From: Thermoplasmata archaeon
GTDB taxonomy: Archaea; Thermoplasmatota; Thermoplasmata; Halarchaeoplasmatales; Halarchaeoplasmataceae
Assembly (NCBI GenBank): GCA_019594305.1
Contig: JAFDTZ010000054.1
Location: forward strand, 1-13,582
DNA length: 13,582 nt
Reading direction: 5' to 3'
Below the pieces are notes generated by a model. The model had not been told where the DNA came from and did not search any database. It worked only from the letters and a program-made list of their open reading frames with translations. The translations under genes were made by a program, and so were the position numbers. Below are positions 1-7,524 of this stretch, in pieces (positions within the stretch are counted from its first letter, which is position 1; each line of letters opens with the position of its first letter).

Positions 1-1
1 C

Positions 2-1204
2 AATATATCACAAAATGAATACGGTGCATATCTATTGAATACTCAAGAAAAATATGTTGAAGAAAATGTCATATTAAACAATGAATATGGTATATATATT
101 AAAGATTCAACACAGAACGAAATATATGAAAATAATTACCAAAAAAACGATTACGGCGTGTATTTATCGAATTCTGACAACAATAAAATTACACATAATA
201 TATTGAGCAGTAATCTTCACGGTATATTCCTACGCTATTCGATGTATAATCAAGTAAAAAGTAACAATGCCGTCATGAATTATATTGGAATCCACTTGTC
301 TTATACCAAAAATAACGATATTATAGAAAATATAGTCTATAGAAATAGAAACGGTTTTCTAGTTGATATGTACTCGGACATCAATATTATAGCAAGAAAC
401 CATGTGTTTTTCAATTCGATCGGTTTAAATGTTCAGTTTTCGAACAACAATATCATCGTTGAAAATTTAATTGAAAAAAATTTCGATGACGGTTTACTAA
501 TAAATAGGTCGAACAGCAATTCTGTTGTAATGAATACACTATCTAATAATGAATTACGTGGAATATTGATAAAGAATTCATATGGGAACCGTATCTATCA
601 CAATAATTTCATTGAGAATACTTACCAAGCAAAATGCAGTGGAGATAACATATGGAATCATGGTTATCCTTTTGGTGGAAATTATTGGTCTGATTTGACA
701 TCATCTGTTGAAGATCGATCAAGGTCAGATTATATACACGATGCACCTTACATGGGTGATGGATTTTCCGATGAACATCCTTTTATATCATCCGTACAGA
801 ACACATCATATCCTATTATCAATATATATCTTCCTTTAAAAGAGCAGGAGGTCCTTACAAATAACGTTACAGTTAATTGGATATCTTACAGGGCGGATTA
901 TCATGAGGTTAAGATTGACGACTGTAATTGGATAGTTACTAGAGAGTTAACAGAACTGACATTCGAGTATGTTAGTGATGGAGAACATACTATTCTTGTT
1001 CGTGCATGGGACGAAGACGGTAACAGCATGGTTGAGAAAGTAAAATTCAATGTTAACACCACCGGAGATGGTTTTTATATGTGGAACCACATAACAATTA
1101 TAATTATATCTACCATCGCAATAGTGTTGATAACACTAAAACGTCATTTTAGACCCAAATATGCATCGACTAGAAAAACTATAAGAGATAAGGGTTCTTT
1201 TTAA
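2..1204 (+). CDS. NosD-like parallel beta-helix surface protein, 5'-truncated
   Basis: The frame is open from base 2, so the gene starts outside the window; the TTG at 35 lies inside the repeats and is not a start. About 400 residues are visible. The first ~208 are Asn-rich rungs of roughly 22-24 residues with the pattern N-x-x-x-G-hydrophobic-x-hydrophobic (NEYGIYI, NDYGVYL, NLHGIFL), typical of right-handed parallel beta-helix proteins of the NosD family. A NosD-type closing segment follows (GGNYWSDL, then DGFSDEHPF), then an Ig-like beta domain of about 85 residues. A single membrane helix (ITIIIISTIAIVLITL) and a basic tail end the protein, so it is probably exported and anchored at its C-terminus. 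Such archaeal proteins often bind or process surface glycans, but nothing here fixes a substrate. Base composition is strikingly AT-rich compared with the genes that follow. Confidence 0.85.
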   Translation, partial: NISQNEYGAYLLNTQEKYVEENVILNNEYGIYIKDSTQNEIYENNYQKNDYGVYLSNSDNNKITHNILSSNLHGIFLRYSMYNQVKSNNAVMNYIGIHLSYTKNNDIIENIVYRNRNGFLVDMYSDINIIARNHVFFNSIGLNVQFSNNNIIVENLIEKNFDDGLLINRSNSNSVVMNTLSNNELRGILIKNSYGNRIYHNNFIENTYQAKCSGDNIWNHGYPFGGNYWSDLTSSVEDRSRSDYIHDAPYMGDGFSDEHPFISSVQNTSYPIINIYLPLKEQEVLTNNVTVNWISYRADYHEVKIDDCNWIVTRELTELTFEYVSDGEHTILVRAWDEDGNSMVEKVKFNVNTTGDGFYMWNHITIIIISTIAIVLITLKRHFRPKYASTRKTIRDKGSF

Positions 1205-1229
1205 TAAACACTCTTTATTATTTTCTTTA
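1196..1229 (+). terminator. T-rich tract after beta-helix gene
   Basis: The stop codon of the beta-helix gene sits in a run of T clusters (TCTTTTTAA, then CTTTATTATTTTCTTT) before the convergent neighbour ends at 1242. Archaeal RNA polymerase stops at oligo-T tracts without needing a hairpin, so this is a plausible terminator. No stem-loop is evident. Confidence 0.4.
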
Positions 1230-1241
1230 GATCGTTAGAGA

Positions 1242-3752
1242 TTATTTGGTTACTTCATCGTCGGCTGGCTCTTCATCGTCGGCTGGCTCTTCATCGTCGG
1301 CTGGCTCTTCATCGTCGGCTGGCTCTTCATCGTCGGCTGGCTCTTCATCGTCGGCTGGCTCTTCATCCCTTTTCTTCATGAAAAAGATGATCGTGGAAAT
1401 GATGAGTAATATTATGAGAAGTCCGATTCCGGCGAGTAGAGTTCTTGAGATACCGTTGTCTTCTGTCGGTTTCGTAGGGACCGGATCTATTAGTCGTTCT
1501 TCGCCGATATCCAACGGTATTTCTCCGGAATGAGTCCCGGAGAACTCAGATATAACCGGTTCGTCGAGCTCATAATGGATTATCCTATAGTTGTATGTTT
1601 TACCCTCCGGGTTGAATGTAACCTCAAATCTAGCGAGGCCGTTTTCGTCGGATTCTCTGGTTTCAATGCTTATCCCATCGATGAAAAGAGTAACAAAAGC
1701 TCCTGATACGAACATATTTAAGTTATCTTTTAATGGTCCGACTTGTATTATTCCGTAGGGCCCGATCATTATCTGTATTTCGCCTGAATTATTTCCTTGG
1801 AAGTGTTCTATAAGGGGTTCGGCAAGCTCATCATGGGTAATATTCGTCAAAAAATGTACGCCATCTACATAAAAATCTACCCTAAAGGAAATCGTTCCAT
1901 TTAGGTCTGTATAACCATAACCTAACTCAATATCTTCTATCTGTTGAATAAGGGTTACATTAACATTGGGTACGGGCACCTCTCTTCTATTGACGATCGG
2001 ACCGACGGTGATTATGGGTCTCTCTTCCATTTCTATGGTTTGGTTAGGCCCGGTTACCAACGTTTTACTTAGGTATAGCCCTTGAATGTCCGTTAGACCT
2101 ACATAAAATGTTGTTTCCGAAGGATAGTAATTCACCGCCTCGAATTCCGCCGTACCGTTAGAATCGGTAAAATCCTCTGCAAACCATGCATCAATCTCAT
2201 CAATTTCAACCCAAACACGAATGTTTTCCAGAGGCTCGTTTTCCTCGTTGACGATAGGTCCTATTGTGAAGGCAAAGATATCGTCTGTAAGATAGATCGG
2301 GCCGGATCCACCCCCGAATTCCTCAACGGTAAATTCGACGACCTTTGGGTTGTAATCTGGGTGTGTGATAGTTGCTTCGAATTCATGACCGATAGGATCA
2401 AAGCGGGTATAGAATGTAGCTTCTCCATTAATGTCACTAATTTTCGTATTGGGGTATATCGAGGAATGATCACATTTTATGGTAATCTCCGCCTCGGCTA
2501 CGGCATACTCATTATCTTCATCGTCCATGAACAGTAACGGTCCGACAACGACGGGCCATTTTGTACGCGGCCGGAGTGTGATAGTGTATTCGGGACCTAT
2601 GAAAGAGCCTTCTTTGCTGTGGTAATCAGGATGATCACTAGCAACATAGTAAAATTCCTTATCTTCTAGGGGTACGGAATGTATGTACATGATTTCTCCA
2701 TTTGGATCTGTTTCGAATGATTCTTCCCAAATCGGATCATATGAACATAGTGAAACATATGCTCCTTCCAGAGGACTGTCGTCCGAAGAATCAAGTACTG
2801 TTACTGTAAGCGGGGAGATGATAAAGTCTCTTGTACCACCTATAGTTTCGTTTCCTGACCATTCAACAACCGCCCTGAAGTCATACGTCTGGAAGGTATC
2901 AAAACCTGTGAGAGTGTAACTGTGTGTTCCAGATTCGTTAAAGGTACCCTCTCCAACACGATTGGTTAATGGTTCGCCTGTTTCATTGTATTGGAAGTAA
3001 ACGGTCACTTCCTCTTCTGCTCCTAGGGTATAGTCTGCATTTAGTGTAACCGATTCGAGTGCGTGATCTGTGGCATCTCTCGTTGCTATGGTCGGGGGTG
3101 AGAATATGCGTAATTCAAGCATCCAGGAGTAGTCTAAATCGTAGTCAGAAAGCCTACCCCAGCCATCTTCATCATCCCATGTCCAATCGCCGTCATAAAC
3201 TGCAGGTGCTACACAACCGGCGGGATCGTGGCCCATTCCATCATCGTAAACGTGTACAACCACAGCATATTCGGTATCTGCCTCAACTTCAGCAGGCTCG
3301 TCGAATTCCAGTTCATACCATCCTGCAGTACCACTAGGTGTATAAGTATAGTTGGCTACTTCCGTACCGTTGAGTCCACCCTCTCGGACAGATATGTACT
3401 TATCTGCCGGATGGGCACCCATTTCGTATATAGCGACGGCGTTGATTTCCCCTGAGTTAATATGGTCGATATCCGGAATCATGGCATACGCCCACATTAT
3501 AGGATCATCGACTTCAAAACCTATAGATGTATCGGGTGGTGGCCGATGTGGTCCTTCATACATCCAATACCAATCGCCTTCCTGTAGAAGTTCGTCGTTT
3601 ACTTCACTAAAATTCACACCATCATAAACCTCAAACCCCGGTCCCACCGCGGTTTCAGACCCGGCCGTGGTCATCAGAGCGGCGATTCCGCCGAAGGTAC
3701 CGCTGATCAAACATATCACCAGTAGTGTGCTCACCACCTTTTCTTTTCTCAT
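1242..3752 (-). CDS. Large multi-domain type I membrane surface protein with acidic repeat tail
   Basis: An 836-residue protein. The start is ATG at 3752, because GAGGTG lies six bases upstream; a GTG at 3761 in the same frame is part of that ribosome site. Residues 1-~32 form a signal peptide (KEKVV, hydrophobic core, then TTAGS). An Asp/Glu/aromatic-rich beta domain of unknown type follows to ~219, then a fibronectin-III-like domain (~220-313) and about five beta-sandwich modules of 85-95 residues to ~752. The modules resemble carboxypeptidase-regulatory-like/Ig-like folds and share a TD-x-NG-x-x-x-F signature; four begin near V/I-GP. Many N-x-S/T sequons suggest N-glycosylation. One membrane helix (~770-792) is followed by KKRD and six EEPADD repeats, predicted cytoplasmic. 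It is probably a cell-envelope or adhesion protein. The exact function is unknown and no catalytic motif was seen. Confidence 0.85.
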   Translation of the reverse strand: MRKEKVVSTLLVICLISGTFGGIAALMTTAGSETAVGPGFEVYDGVNFSEVNDELLQEGDWYWMYEGPHRPPPDTSIGFEVDDPIMWAYAMIPDIDHINSGEINAVAIYEMGAHPADKYISVREGGLNGTEVANYTYTPSGTAGWYELEFDEPAEVEADTEYAVVVHVYDDGMGHDPAGCVAPAVYDGDWTWDDEDGWGRLSDYDLDYSWMLELRIFSPPTIATRDATDHALESVTLNADYTLGAEEEVTVYFQYNETGEPLTNRVGEGTFNESGTHSYTLTGFDTFQTYDFRAVVEWSGNETIGGTRDFIISPLTVTVLDSSDDSPLEGAYVSLCSYDPIWEESFETDPNGEIMYIHSVPLEDKEFYYVASDHPDYHSKEGSFIGPEYTITLRPRTKWPVVVGPLLFMDDEDNEYAVAEAEITIKCDHSSIYPNTKISDINGEATFYTRFDPIGHEFEATITHPDYNPKVVEFTVEEFGGGSGPIYLTDDIFAFTIGPIVNEENEPLENIRVWVEIDEIDAWFAEDFTDSNGTAEFEAVNYYPSETTFYVGLTDIQGLYLSKTLVTGPNQTIEMEERPIITVGPIVNRREVPVPNVNVTLIQQIEDIELGYGYTDLNGTISFRVDFYVDGVHFLTNITHDELAEPLIEHFQGNNSGEIQIMIGPYGIIQVGPLKDNLNMFVSGAFVTLFIDGISIETRESDENGLARFEVTFNPEGKTYNYRIIHYELDEPVISEFSGTHSGEIPLDIGEERLIDPVPTKPTEDNGISRTLLAGIGLLIILLIISTIIFFMKKRDEEPADDEEPADDEEPADDEEPADDEEPADDEEPADDEVTK
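1257..1364 (-). repeat. Six perfect 18-bp tandem repeats encoding EEPADD
   Basis: Six contiguous, identical 18-bp units (plus-strand unit ATCGTCGGCTGGCTCTTC) encode the acidic hexapeptide EEPADD six times at the very C-terminus of the surface protein. The unit length is a multiple of three, so changes in copy number keep the frame. Perfect identity at synonymous sites points to recent expansion by slippage or recombination. Confidence 0.97.
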
Positions 3753-3758
3753 ATCATA

Positions 3759-3800
3759 CACCTCGAGTGTAATATGATATCGTACTATATCTATTTAAAA
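3759..3800 (-). promoter_or_regulatory. Box A and ribosome site of the surface protein gene
   Basis: On the minus strand, TTTTAAATA (3792-3800) fits an archaeal TATA box and would place transcription start near 3771. GAGGTG at 3759-3764 is a strong Shine-Dalgarno sequence six bases before ATG 3752, which decides the start codon. Confidence 0.6.
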
Positions 3801-3863
3801 GTTGCTTTTTGAAATTCGATAACTCGTGCATCCATAAAGATGCTCAGGCGTTCAATCCATCAT

Positions 3864-3877
3864 ACTGTTTAAACAGT
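3864..3877. repeat. 14-bp perfect palindrome between hutU end and surface gene promoter
   Basis: ACTGTTTAAACAGT is a perfect palindrome 17 bases beyond the urocanase stop codon and about 64 bases upstream of the surface gene box A. It could be a dimeric regulator site or chance. No T tract follows it on the minus strand, so a terminator is less likely. Confidence 0.5.
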
Positions 3878-3893
3878 TATTCCAGAGATATTG

Positions 3894-5531
3894 TTACTCC
3901 AGCATGGGCATTTTTATCCCACTTTCTTTAGCGAAACTCACCGCTCGTTCGTATCCTGCGTCGGCGTGTCTCACAACCCCCATTCCCGGATCAGTTTTGA
4001 AAACCCTAAGGATGCACTTTTCCGCTTCCTCAGTACCATCTGCCAGAACGACCATGCCTGCATGGGTCGAGTATCCTATGCCTACACCGCCTCCGTTGTG
4101 TATGGAAACACTGGTAGCACCGGCACAGGTATTCAGAAGTGCGTTAAGCAGAGGCCAATCCGCAACGGCGTCGCTACCATCCTTCATCGCCTCGGTCTCC
4201 CTGTTGGGACTGGCGACACTGCCGGCATCGAGATGGTCCCTGGTGATGGATATCGGAGCCGATATCTCACCCCGGGCCACCAGGTCGTTTATGGCCTTTG
4301 CAAAGCGATGTCGTTCACCGTAGCCCAGCCAGCAGACCCTTGCGGGAAGCCCTTCCCAAGGAAGATGTTCTTCCGCCAGGTCGATCCAGTTGACCAGCTG
4401 TTTATTTTCAGAAAACATCTCTTTGATTAGCTCGTCCGTACGATATATATCTTCAGGATCACCGGAGAGTGCCATCCATCTGAATGGACCTCTGCCTTCG
4501 CAGAACATGGGTCTTATGTAGGCCGGTACGAATCCGGGATAGGCGAAGGCTTCTTCGAAACCCGCTTCGTATGCCTGCCCCCTGAGATTGTTACCGTAAT
4601 CGAAAGTGACGGCACCCATCTTCTGCAACTTAACCATCGCCTCGCAGTGTACTCTCATGGATTCCATACTGAGTTCTTTGTATCTAACAGGGTCATTCTC
4701 TTTCAAATCCAAAGACTCTCCGAAACTCATATCCTTGGGTACATAACTCATGGCGTCGTGGGCACTGGTTTGGTCGGTTAACACATCCGGAACGATTCCT
4801 TTTTCTATCAACTCAGGCAGCACTTCCGCGGTGTTGCCTATGAGTCCTATGGCTTTTGGAATGCCCTCTTCGATATATTTTTTACATACTTCTATGGCTT
4901 CGTCCAGGTCGTCCATAAAGTGGTCGCAAAAACCGGCTTCCAACCTTCTTTGTGCACGCTTTGGGTCTATCTCGACGACCAATCCTACTCCTCGGGCCAT
5001 CTTGATGGCCAAAGGTTGAGCGCCTCCCATACCTCCAAGACCTCCGCTGACGCACAATTTACCTTTCAAAGTACCGTCGAAGTGCTTTCTCGCTAGAGCC
5101 GCAAAGGTCTCATAGGTACCTTGGATTATTCCCTGTGTTCCTATGTAACACCAGCTTCCGGCGGTCATCTGACCGTACATCATCAAACCCAAATCCTCCA
5201 ATTCGTAGAATTTTTCCCAGTTCGACCATTTGGGTACTAAATTAGAATTAGCGATAATCACACGTGGAGAGCTTTCATGGGTCTTGAATATCGCAACAGG
5301 TTTTCCGCTCTGTATCAAAAGGGTATCGTCATTCTCCAACGACTTCAAACTGTCCACTATCTTGTGGTAGCAGTCCCAGTTTCTCGCCGCTTTTCCAGTA
5401 CCTCCGTATACTATCAACTTGTCAGGCTCTTCAGCATTCTCTAAGTTGTTCATCAGTTGGCGAAGCATGGCTTCCTGTTTCCAGCCTTTACAATTGAGTT
5501 TCTTACCTCTAGGAGCTTTGATATCTACCAT
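3894..5531 (-). CDS. hutU: Urocanate hydratase (urocanase)
   Basis: A 545-residue protein, the usual length for the family. Urocanase is the cytoplasmic NAD+-dependent enzyme of histidine catabolism that converts urocanate to 4-imidazolone-5-propionate. Family hallmarks are present in order: IKAPRGKKLNCKGW near the N-terminus, YGQMTAGSWCYIGTQG (~119-134), the nucleotide-binding GGLGGMGGAQ (~163-172), EGRGPFRWMALSGDPEDIYR (~345-364), and ARVCWLGYGERHRF (~397-410), which contains the active-site cysteine (Cys400 here). The C-terminal NGGGVGIGYSTHAG and MGVVRHADAGYERA segments are also conserved. ATG 5531 is chosen because AGGTG lies five bases upstream and typical urocanases begin just before IKAPRG; a TTG at 5561 is too early. 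No hutH, hutI or formimidoylglutamate gene is in the window. Gap to the upstream ATPase gene is 58 bases. Confidence 0.98.
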   Translation of the reverse strand: MVDIKAPRGKKLNCKGWKQEAMLRQLMNNLENAEEPDKLIVYGGTGKAARNWDCYHKIVDSLKSLENDDTLLIQSGKPVAIFKTHESSPRVIIANSNLVPKWSNWEKFYELEDLGLMMYGQMTAGSWCYIGTQGIIQGTYETFAALARKHFDGTLKGKLCVSGGLGGMGGAQPLAIKMARGVGLVVEIDPKRAQRRLEAGFCDHFMDDLDEAIEVCKKYIEEGIPKAIGLIGNTAEVLPELIEKGIVPDVLTDQTSAHDAMSYVPKDMSFGESLDLKENDPVRYKELSMESMRVHCEAMVKLQKMGAVTFDYGNNLRGQAYEAGFEEAFAYPGFVPAYIRPMFCEGRGPFRWMALSGDPEDIYRTDELIKEMFSENKQLVNWIDLAEEHLPWEGLPARVCWLGYGERHRFAKAINDLVARGEISAPISITRDHLDAGSVASPNRETEAMKDGSDAVADWPLLNALLNTCAGATSVSIHNGGGVGIGYSTHAGMVVLADGTEEAEKCILRVFKTDPGMGVVRHADAGYERAVSFAKESGIKMPMLE

Positions 5532-5536
5532 ATGTA

Positions 5537-5577
5537 CACCTTTATTTGTGCATCCGGTCAAGGGGTAAATATTTTTT
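5537..5577 (-). promoter_or_regulatory. Likely own promoter and ribosome site of hutU
   Basis: The minus strand reads AAAAAATATTTA (5566-5577), a TATA-like element that would start transcription near 5546 and give a leader of about 15 bases. AGGTG (5537-5541) is five bases from ATG 5531. Together they suggest hutU can be transcribed separately from the ATPase gene upstream. Confidence 0.5.
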
Positions 5578-5582
5578 GCGCT

Positions 5583-5587
5583 AAAAA
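5583..5587 (-). terminator. T5 tract directly after the ATPase gene
   Basis: On the minus strand, the stop TGA (5590-5592) is followed within two bases by TTTTT. This is a short archaeal-type oligo-T terminator candidate, compatible with a separate hutU promoter just downstream. It is weak because the run is only five bases. Confidence 0.3.
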
Positions 5588-5589
5588 GA

Positions 5590-7161
5590 TCAAACTAGTG
5601 GAGTGAATATAGTTTTCGGATGCTCTTCATCTGAAAGGCTGATATTGTATATGTTGGTGTTCGGTTTTTCACCATGTATAAATAGAGAGTTTTGAAGAGT
5701 ATATAGTTTGAGATGTACATCGGATACATATCTTTTTTCATCTGAGGAGGATAAACCCGGCCCCATCAAACCGATGGTTAGTTCACTGCTTTCTGTCATC
5801 ATGTTCATCAGTCTCATCGATATCTCAATACGTTCTTGTCTTCCTATGTCCTTGCCTGAAATAGCCTGCTCAACCCCTATCCAGTCGCATATTGTCAAAA
5901 TAGGCCCTCCGGTCTTGAATTTGAGTTCGCTATAGGCTTCTTTAAGGGTATGTTCGTACTTGCCTGAAACACTCTGTCCGAGTTTACCGATAGAATCCGT
6001 TTGGAAATCAAGTATGTTAATGTTCTCTCTGTCATCTTCATCAAAAATATCGTTAACCCATCTATCGATTATGTCCTTACTTCTTCTACTGGAGACCATC
6101 ACGAGTACACTCCTGCCCAAGGAAATAAAATTTTCAATGACTGGACCGAATAACTGTATTTGCCCCGAGAAGGGCACGCTTTCGTCTATATCAAATACAA
6201 CAAGACTCTTTCTTGGATAACCCCCCTCAAGTATCTCATCCATATCGATAGAGCCGGTGGAAAACAGGCCATTTTCTTTGTGTGTACTTCCCTCCCCGTC
6301 CTCTATGGGTTCGTGGGTATTGCTAAACTTTGGTATCGTATAAGAAAAAGGCTTAAAATATTTAAATTTACCATCGTTGAGTGTAAATTGATATGCAGGT
6401 CGGTTTATCTGTATGCCTCTTAATTTGTTCAATACAATATGTCTAAATCGCCTACCGCCCTTTTCTTCACCTTTCATCGTTATAACACCGTCTGCTAGAT
6501 AATCCCATTTTGTACTCTCTGCAGCCTCGAGTACTATAACAAGCCTAACGCCCGACATCTCAACAAGATCCTTTTGTAGGGTTTTTATCAATTCGGTAGG
6601 GTTAACCCTATAGCGTTCGATCAAAGATTCCAAGCTGTCGATTATAACGAGGGATGGTTCGGGTAAACGCGAATCTACCCTCTGATATATATCATGAAGT
6701 TCCCGAAGGTCCTCTTCCTTTGCCAATGCAAGAAGGTTTGCCATAGTAACATTTTCGGGTAATTTGATATCATGATCGCTACCTGGTAGTTTGCTGATCA
6801 GACCCCTAGCTTTTTCAGCCTTCTCTATTTTAGGGAAGTCATCGGTCTCTCCTTCTTTGAAGGGTGGATACATATCTTTTCCCGGGTATAGGACCCTCAA
6901 GAAATCTATACTCGCATCGATCAGATTCTCTCGCATATCCTTATCTTTTAGCCAGGGAAACTGAGAGTAAAGTGATTGGTGTGAAACTCGTGTTGATAAG
7001 TAAAAAGAGTTATCTAGATCACCTATCTCCTCTAATAATGTGAGGCAAAATATGGTCTTTCCGGTACCTGCATCACCCTTGACTAAGAGGGATCTACCAA
7101 TGACGTTATCGAAGAAATCAGAGATCTCACTTGGTAGTCTATTATTGTCCGTATGAATCAC
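5590..7161 (-). CDS. Two-domain KaiC/RAD55-like ATPase with degenerate second domain
   Basis: A 523-residue RecA-superfamily protein. Domain 1 (~1-265) has an intact Walker A, GDAGTGKT (29-36), and a Walker B-like LVIIDS (171-176). The position where KaiC-like proteins carry the catalytic Glu-Glu reads FYLSTRVSHQS, with no glutamates. Domain 2 (~298-510) keeps the KaiC lead-in (DEILEGGYPRKSLVVF, 308-323), but its P-loop is replaced by DIDESVPFSGQ with no Gly-Lys-Thr; a strand ending ICDW (424-427) sits at the Walker B position. The protein is cytoplasmic with no membrane segment. It may therefore bind ATP in one domain as a switch, with the second domain structural; this is inference. Start is GTG 7161: a stop at 7183-7185 bounds the frame and no ATG is available nearby. 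It overlaps the roadblock gene by 20 bases, indicating translational coupling. The natural target is unknown. Confidence 0.85.
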   Translation of the reverse strand: MIHTDNNRLPSEISDFFDNVIGRSLLVKGDAGTGKTIFCLTLLEEIGDLDNSFYLSTRVSHQSLYSQFPWLKDKDMRENLIDASIDFLRVLYPGKDMYPPFKEGETDDFPKIEKAEKARGLISKLPGSDHDIKLPENVTMANLLALAKEEDLRELHDIYQRVDSRLPEPSLVIIDSLESLIERYRVNPTELIKTLQKDLVEMSGVRLVIVLEAAESTKWDYLADGVITMKGEEKGGRRFRHIVLNKLRGIQINRPAYQFTLNDGKFKYFKPFSYTIPKFSNTHEPIEDGEGSTHKENGLFSTGSIDMDEILEGGYPRKSLVVFDIDESVPFSGQIQLFGPVIENFISLGRSVLVMVSSRRSKDIIDRWVNDIFDEDDRENINILDFQTDSIGKLGQSVSGKYEHTLKEAYSELKFKTGGPILTICDWIGVEQAISGKDIGRQERIEISMRLMNMMTESSELTIGLMGPGLSSSDEKRYVSDVHLKLYTLQNSLFIHGEKPNTNIYNISLSDEEHPKTIFTPLV

Positions 7162-7516
7162 CCCTGGTATGCTGTAAAGCGGTTATGGATTTGTCTATCA
7201 TATCGTAGACCCCATCCCCAACTTGTTGAGTGCGTACTACCAGTATGTGTGAAGCATCCACTTTAGATATTATGGTCTCTCCATCCTGTCCATTTATAAC
7301 TATATTTTCAGGTTTTTCTTTTTTTAGTTGTTCGTTCGCGGTTTTTGCCGCACCGTATATGGTCGCAGACATTATACCGAAACTTTCTATCTGTCTTGCG
7401 TTTATACTTCCTGTACTCCCGAATACATCCCCATTCTTCCTAACCAAACATACTAAATCTATACCCTCGGTCTCTCCGAGTTTCTTAAGGATGTTCAAGA
7501 CATCGTCTTTTAACAT
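7142..7516 (-). CDS. Roadblock/LC7 domain protein
   Basis: A 124-residue single-domain protein. The pattern fits roadblock/LC7 (MglB-like): an N-terminal helix (LKDDVLNILKKL), then a strand and turn (IDLVCLVRKNGDVFGSTG, 19-36), a central helix rich in small residues (FGIMSATIYGAAKTANEQL, ~46-64), strand ENIVINGQDGETIISKV, strand HILVVRTQQ and a final helix. In other organisms these dimeric proteins are scaffolds or activators for Ras-like GTPases. Here no GTPase gene is adjacent; instead the gene overlaps the KaiC-like ATPase gene by 20 bases, suggesting that ATPase as its partner. ATG 7516 is preferred because AGGTGG lies eight bases upstream, while the GTG at 7528 falls inside that site. 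The gap from the upstream Nnr gene is 61 bases. Confidence 0.88.
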   Translation of the reverse strand: MLKDDVLNILKKLGETEGIDLVCLVRKNGDVFGSTGSINARQIESFGIMSATIYGAAKTANEQLKKEKPENIVINGQDGETIISKVDASHILVVRTQQVGDGVYDMIDKSITALQHTRGDSYGQ

Positions 7517-7524
7517 GACATTTT

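Noticed and set aside
1257..1364. Possible CRISPR array from regular repeats
   Set aside because: The 18-bp units are directly contiguous with no spacers and lie in frame inside a coding region.
1246..1533. Plus-strand open frame rich in SSSSAG repeats
   Set aside because: It is only the antisense reading of the EEPADD tandem repeats and has no promoter, ribosome site or recognisable domain.
3059..3627. Three overlapping plus-strand frames opposite the N-terminal part of the surface protein
   Set aside because: They overlap each other in different frames and are antisense to a well-supported gene with signal peptide, promoter and ribosome site.
3828..3843. Small stem-loop GCATC-loop-GATGC as a terminator of hutU
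   Set aside because: The stem is only five pairs and no T run follows on the minus strand.
3891..4430. 179-codon plus-strand frame opposite hutU, and another at 3904-4323
   Set aside because: Both lie antisense to highly conserved urocanase sequence, and their translations look random and cysteine/proline-rich.
5590..7161. Circadian-clock KaiC or gas-vesicle regulator GvpD as the identity of the two-domain ATPase
   Set aside because: The second P-loop and the catalytic glutamates are missing and no kaiA/kaiB or gvp genes are nearby; only the broad RecA/KaiC-like family can be supported.
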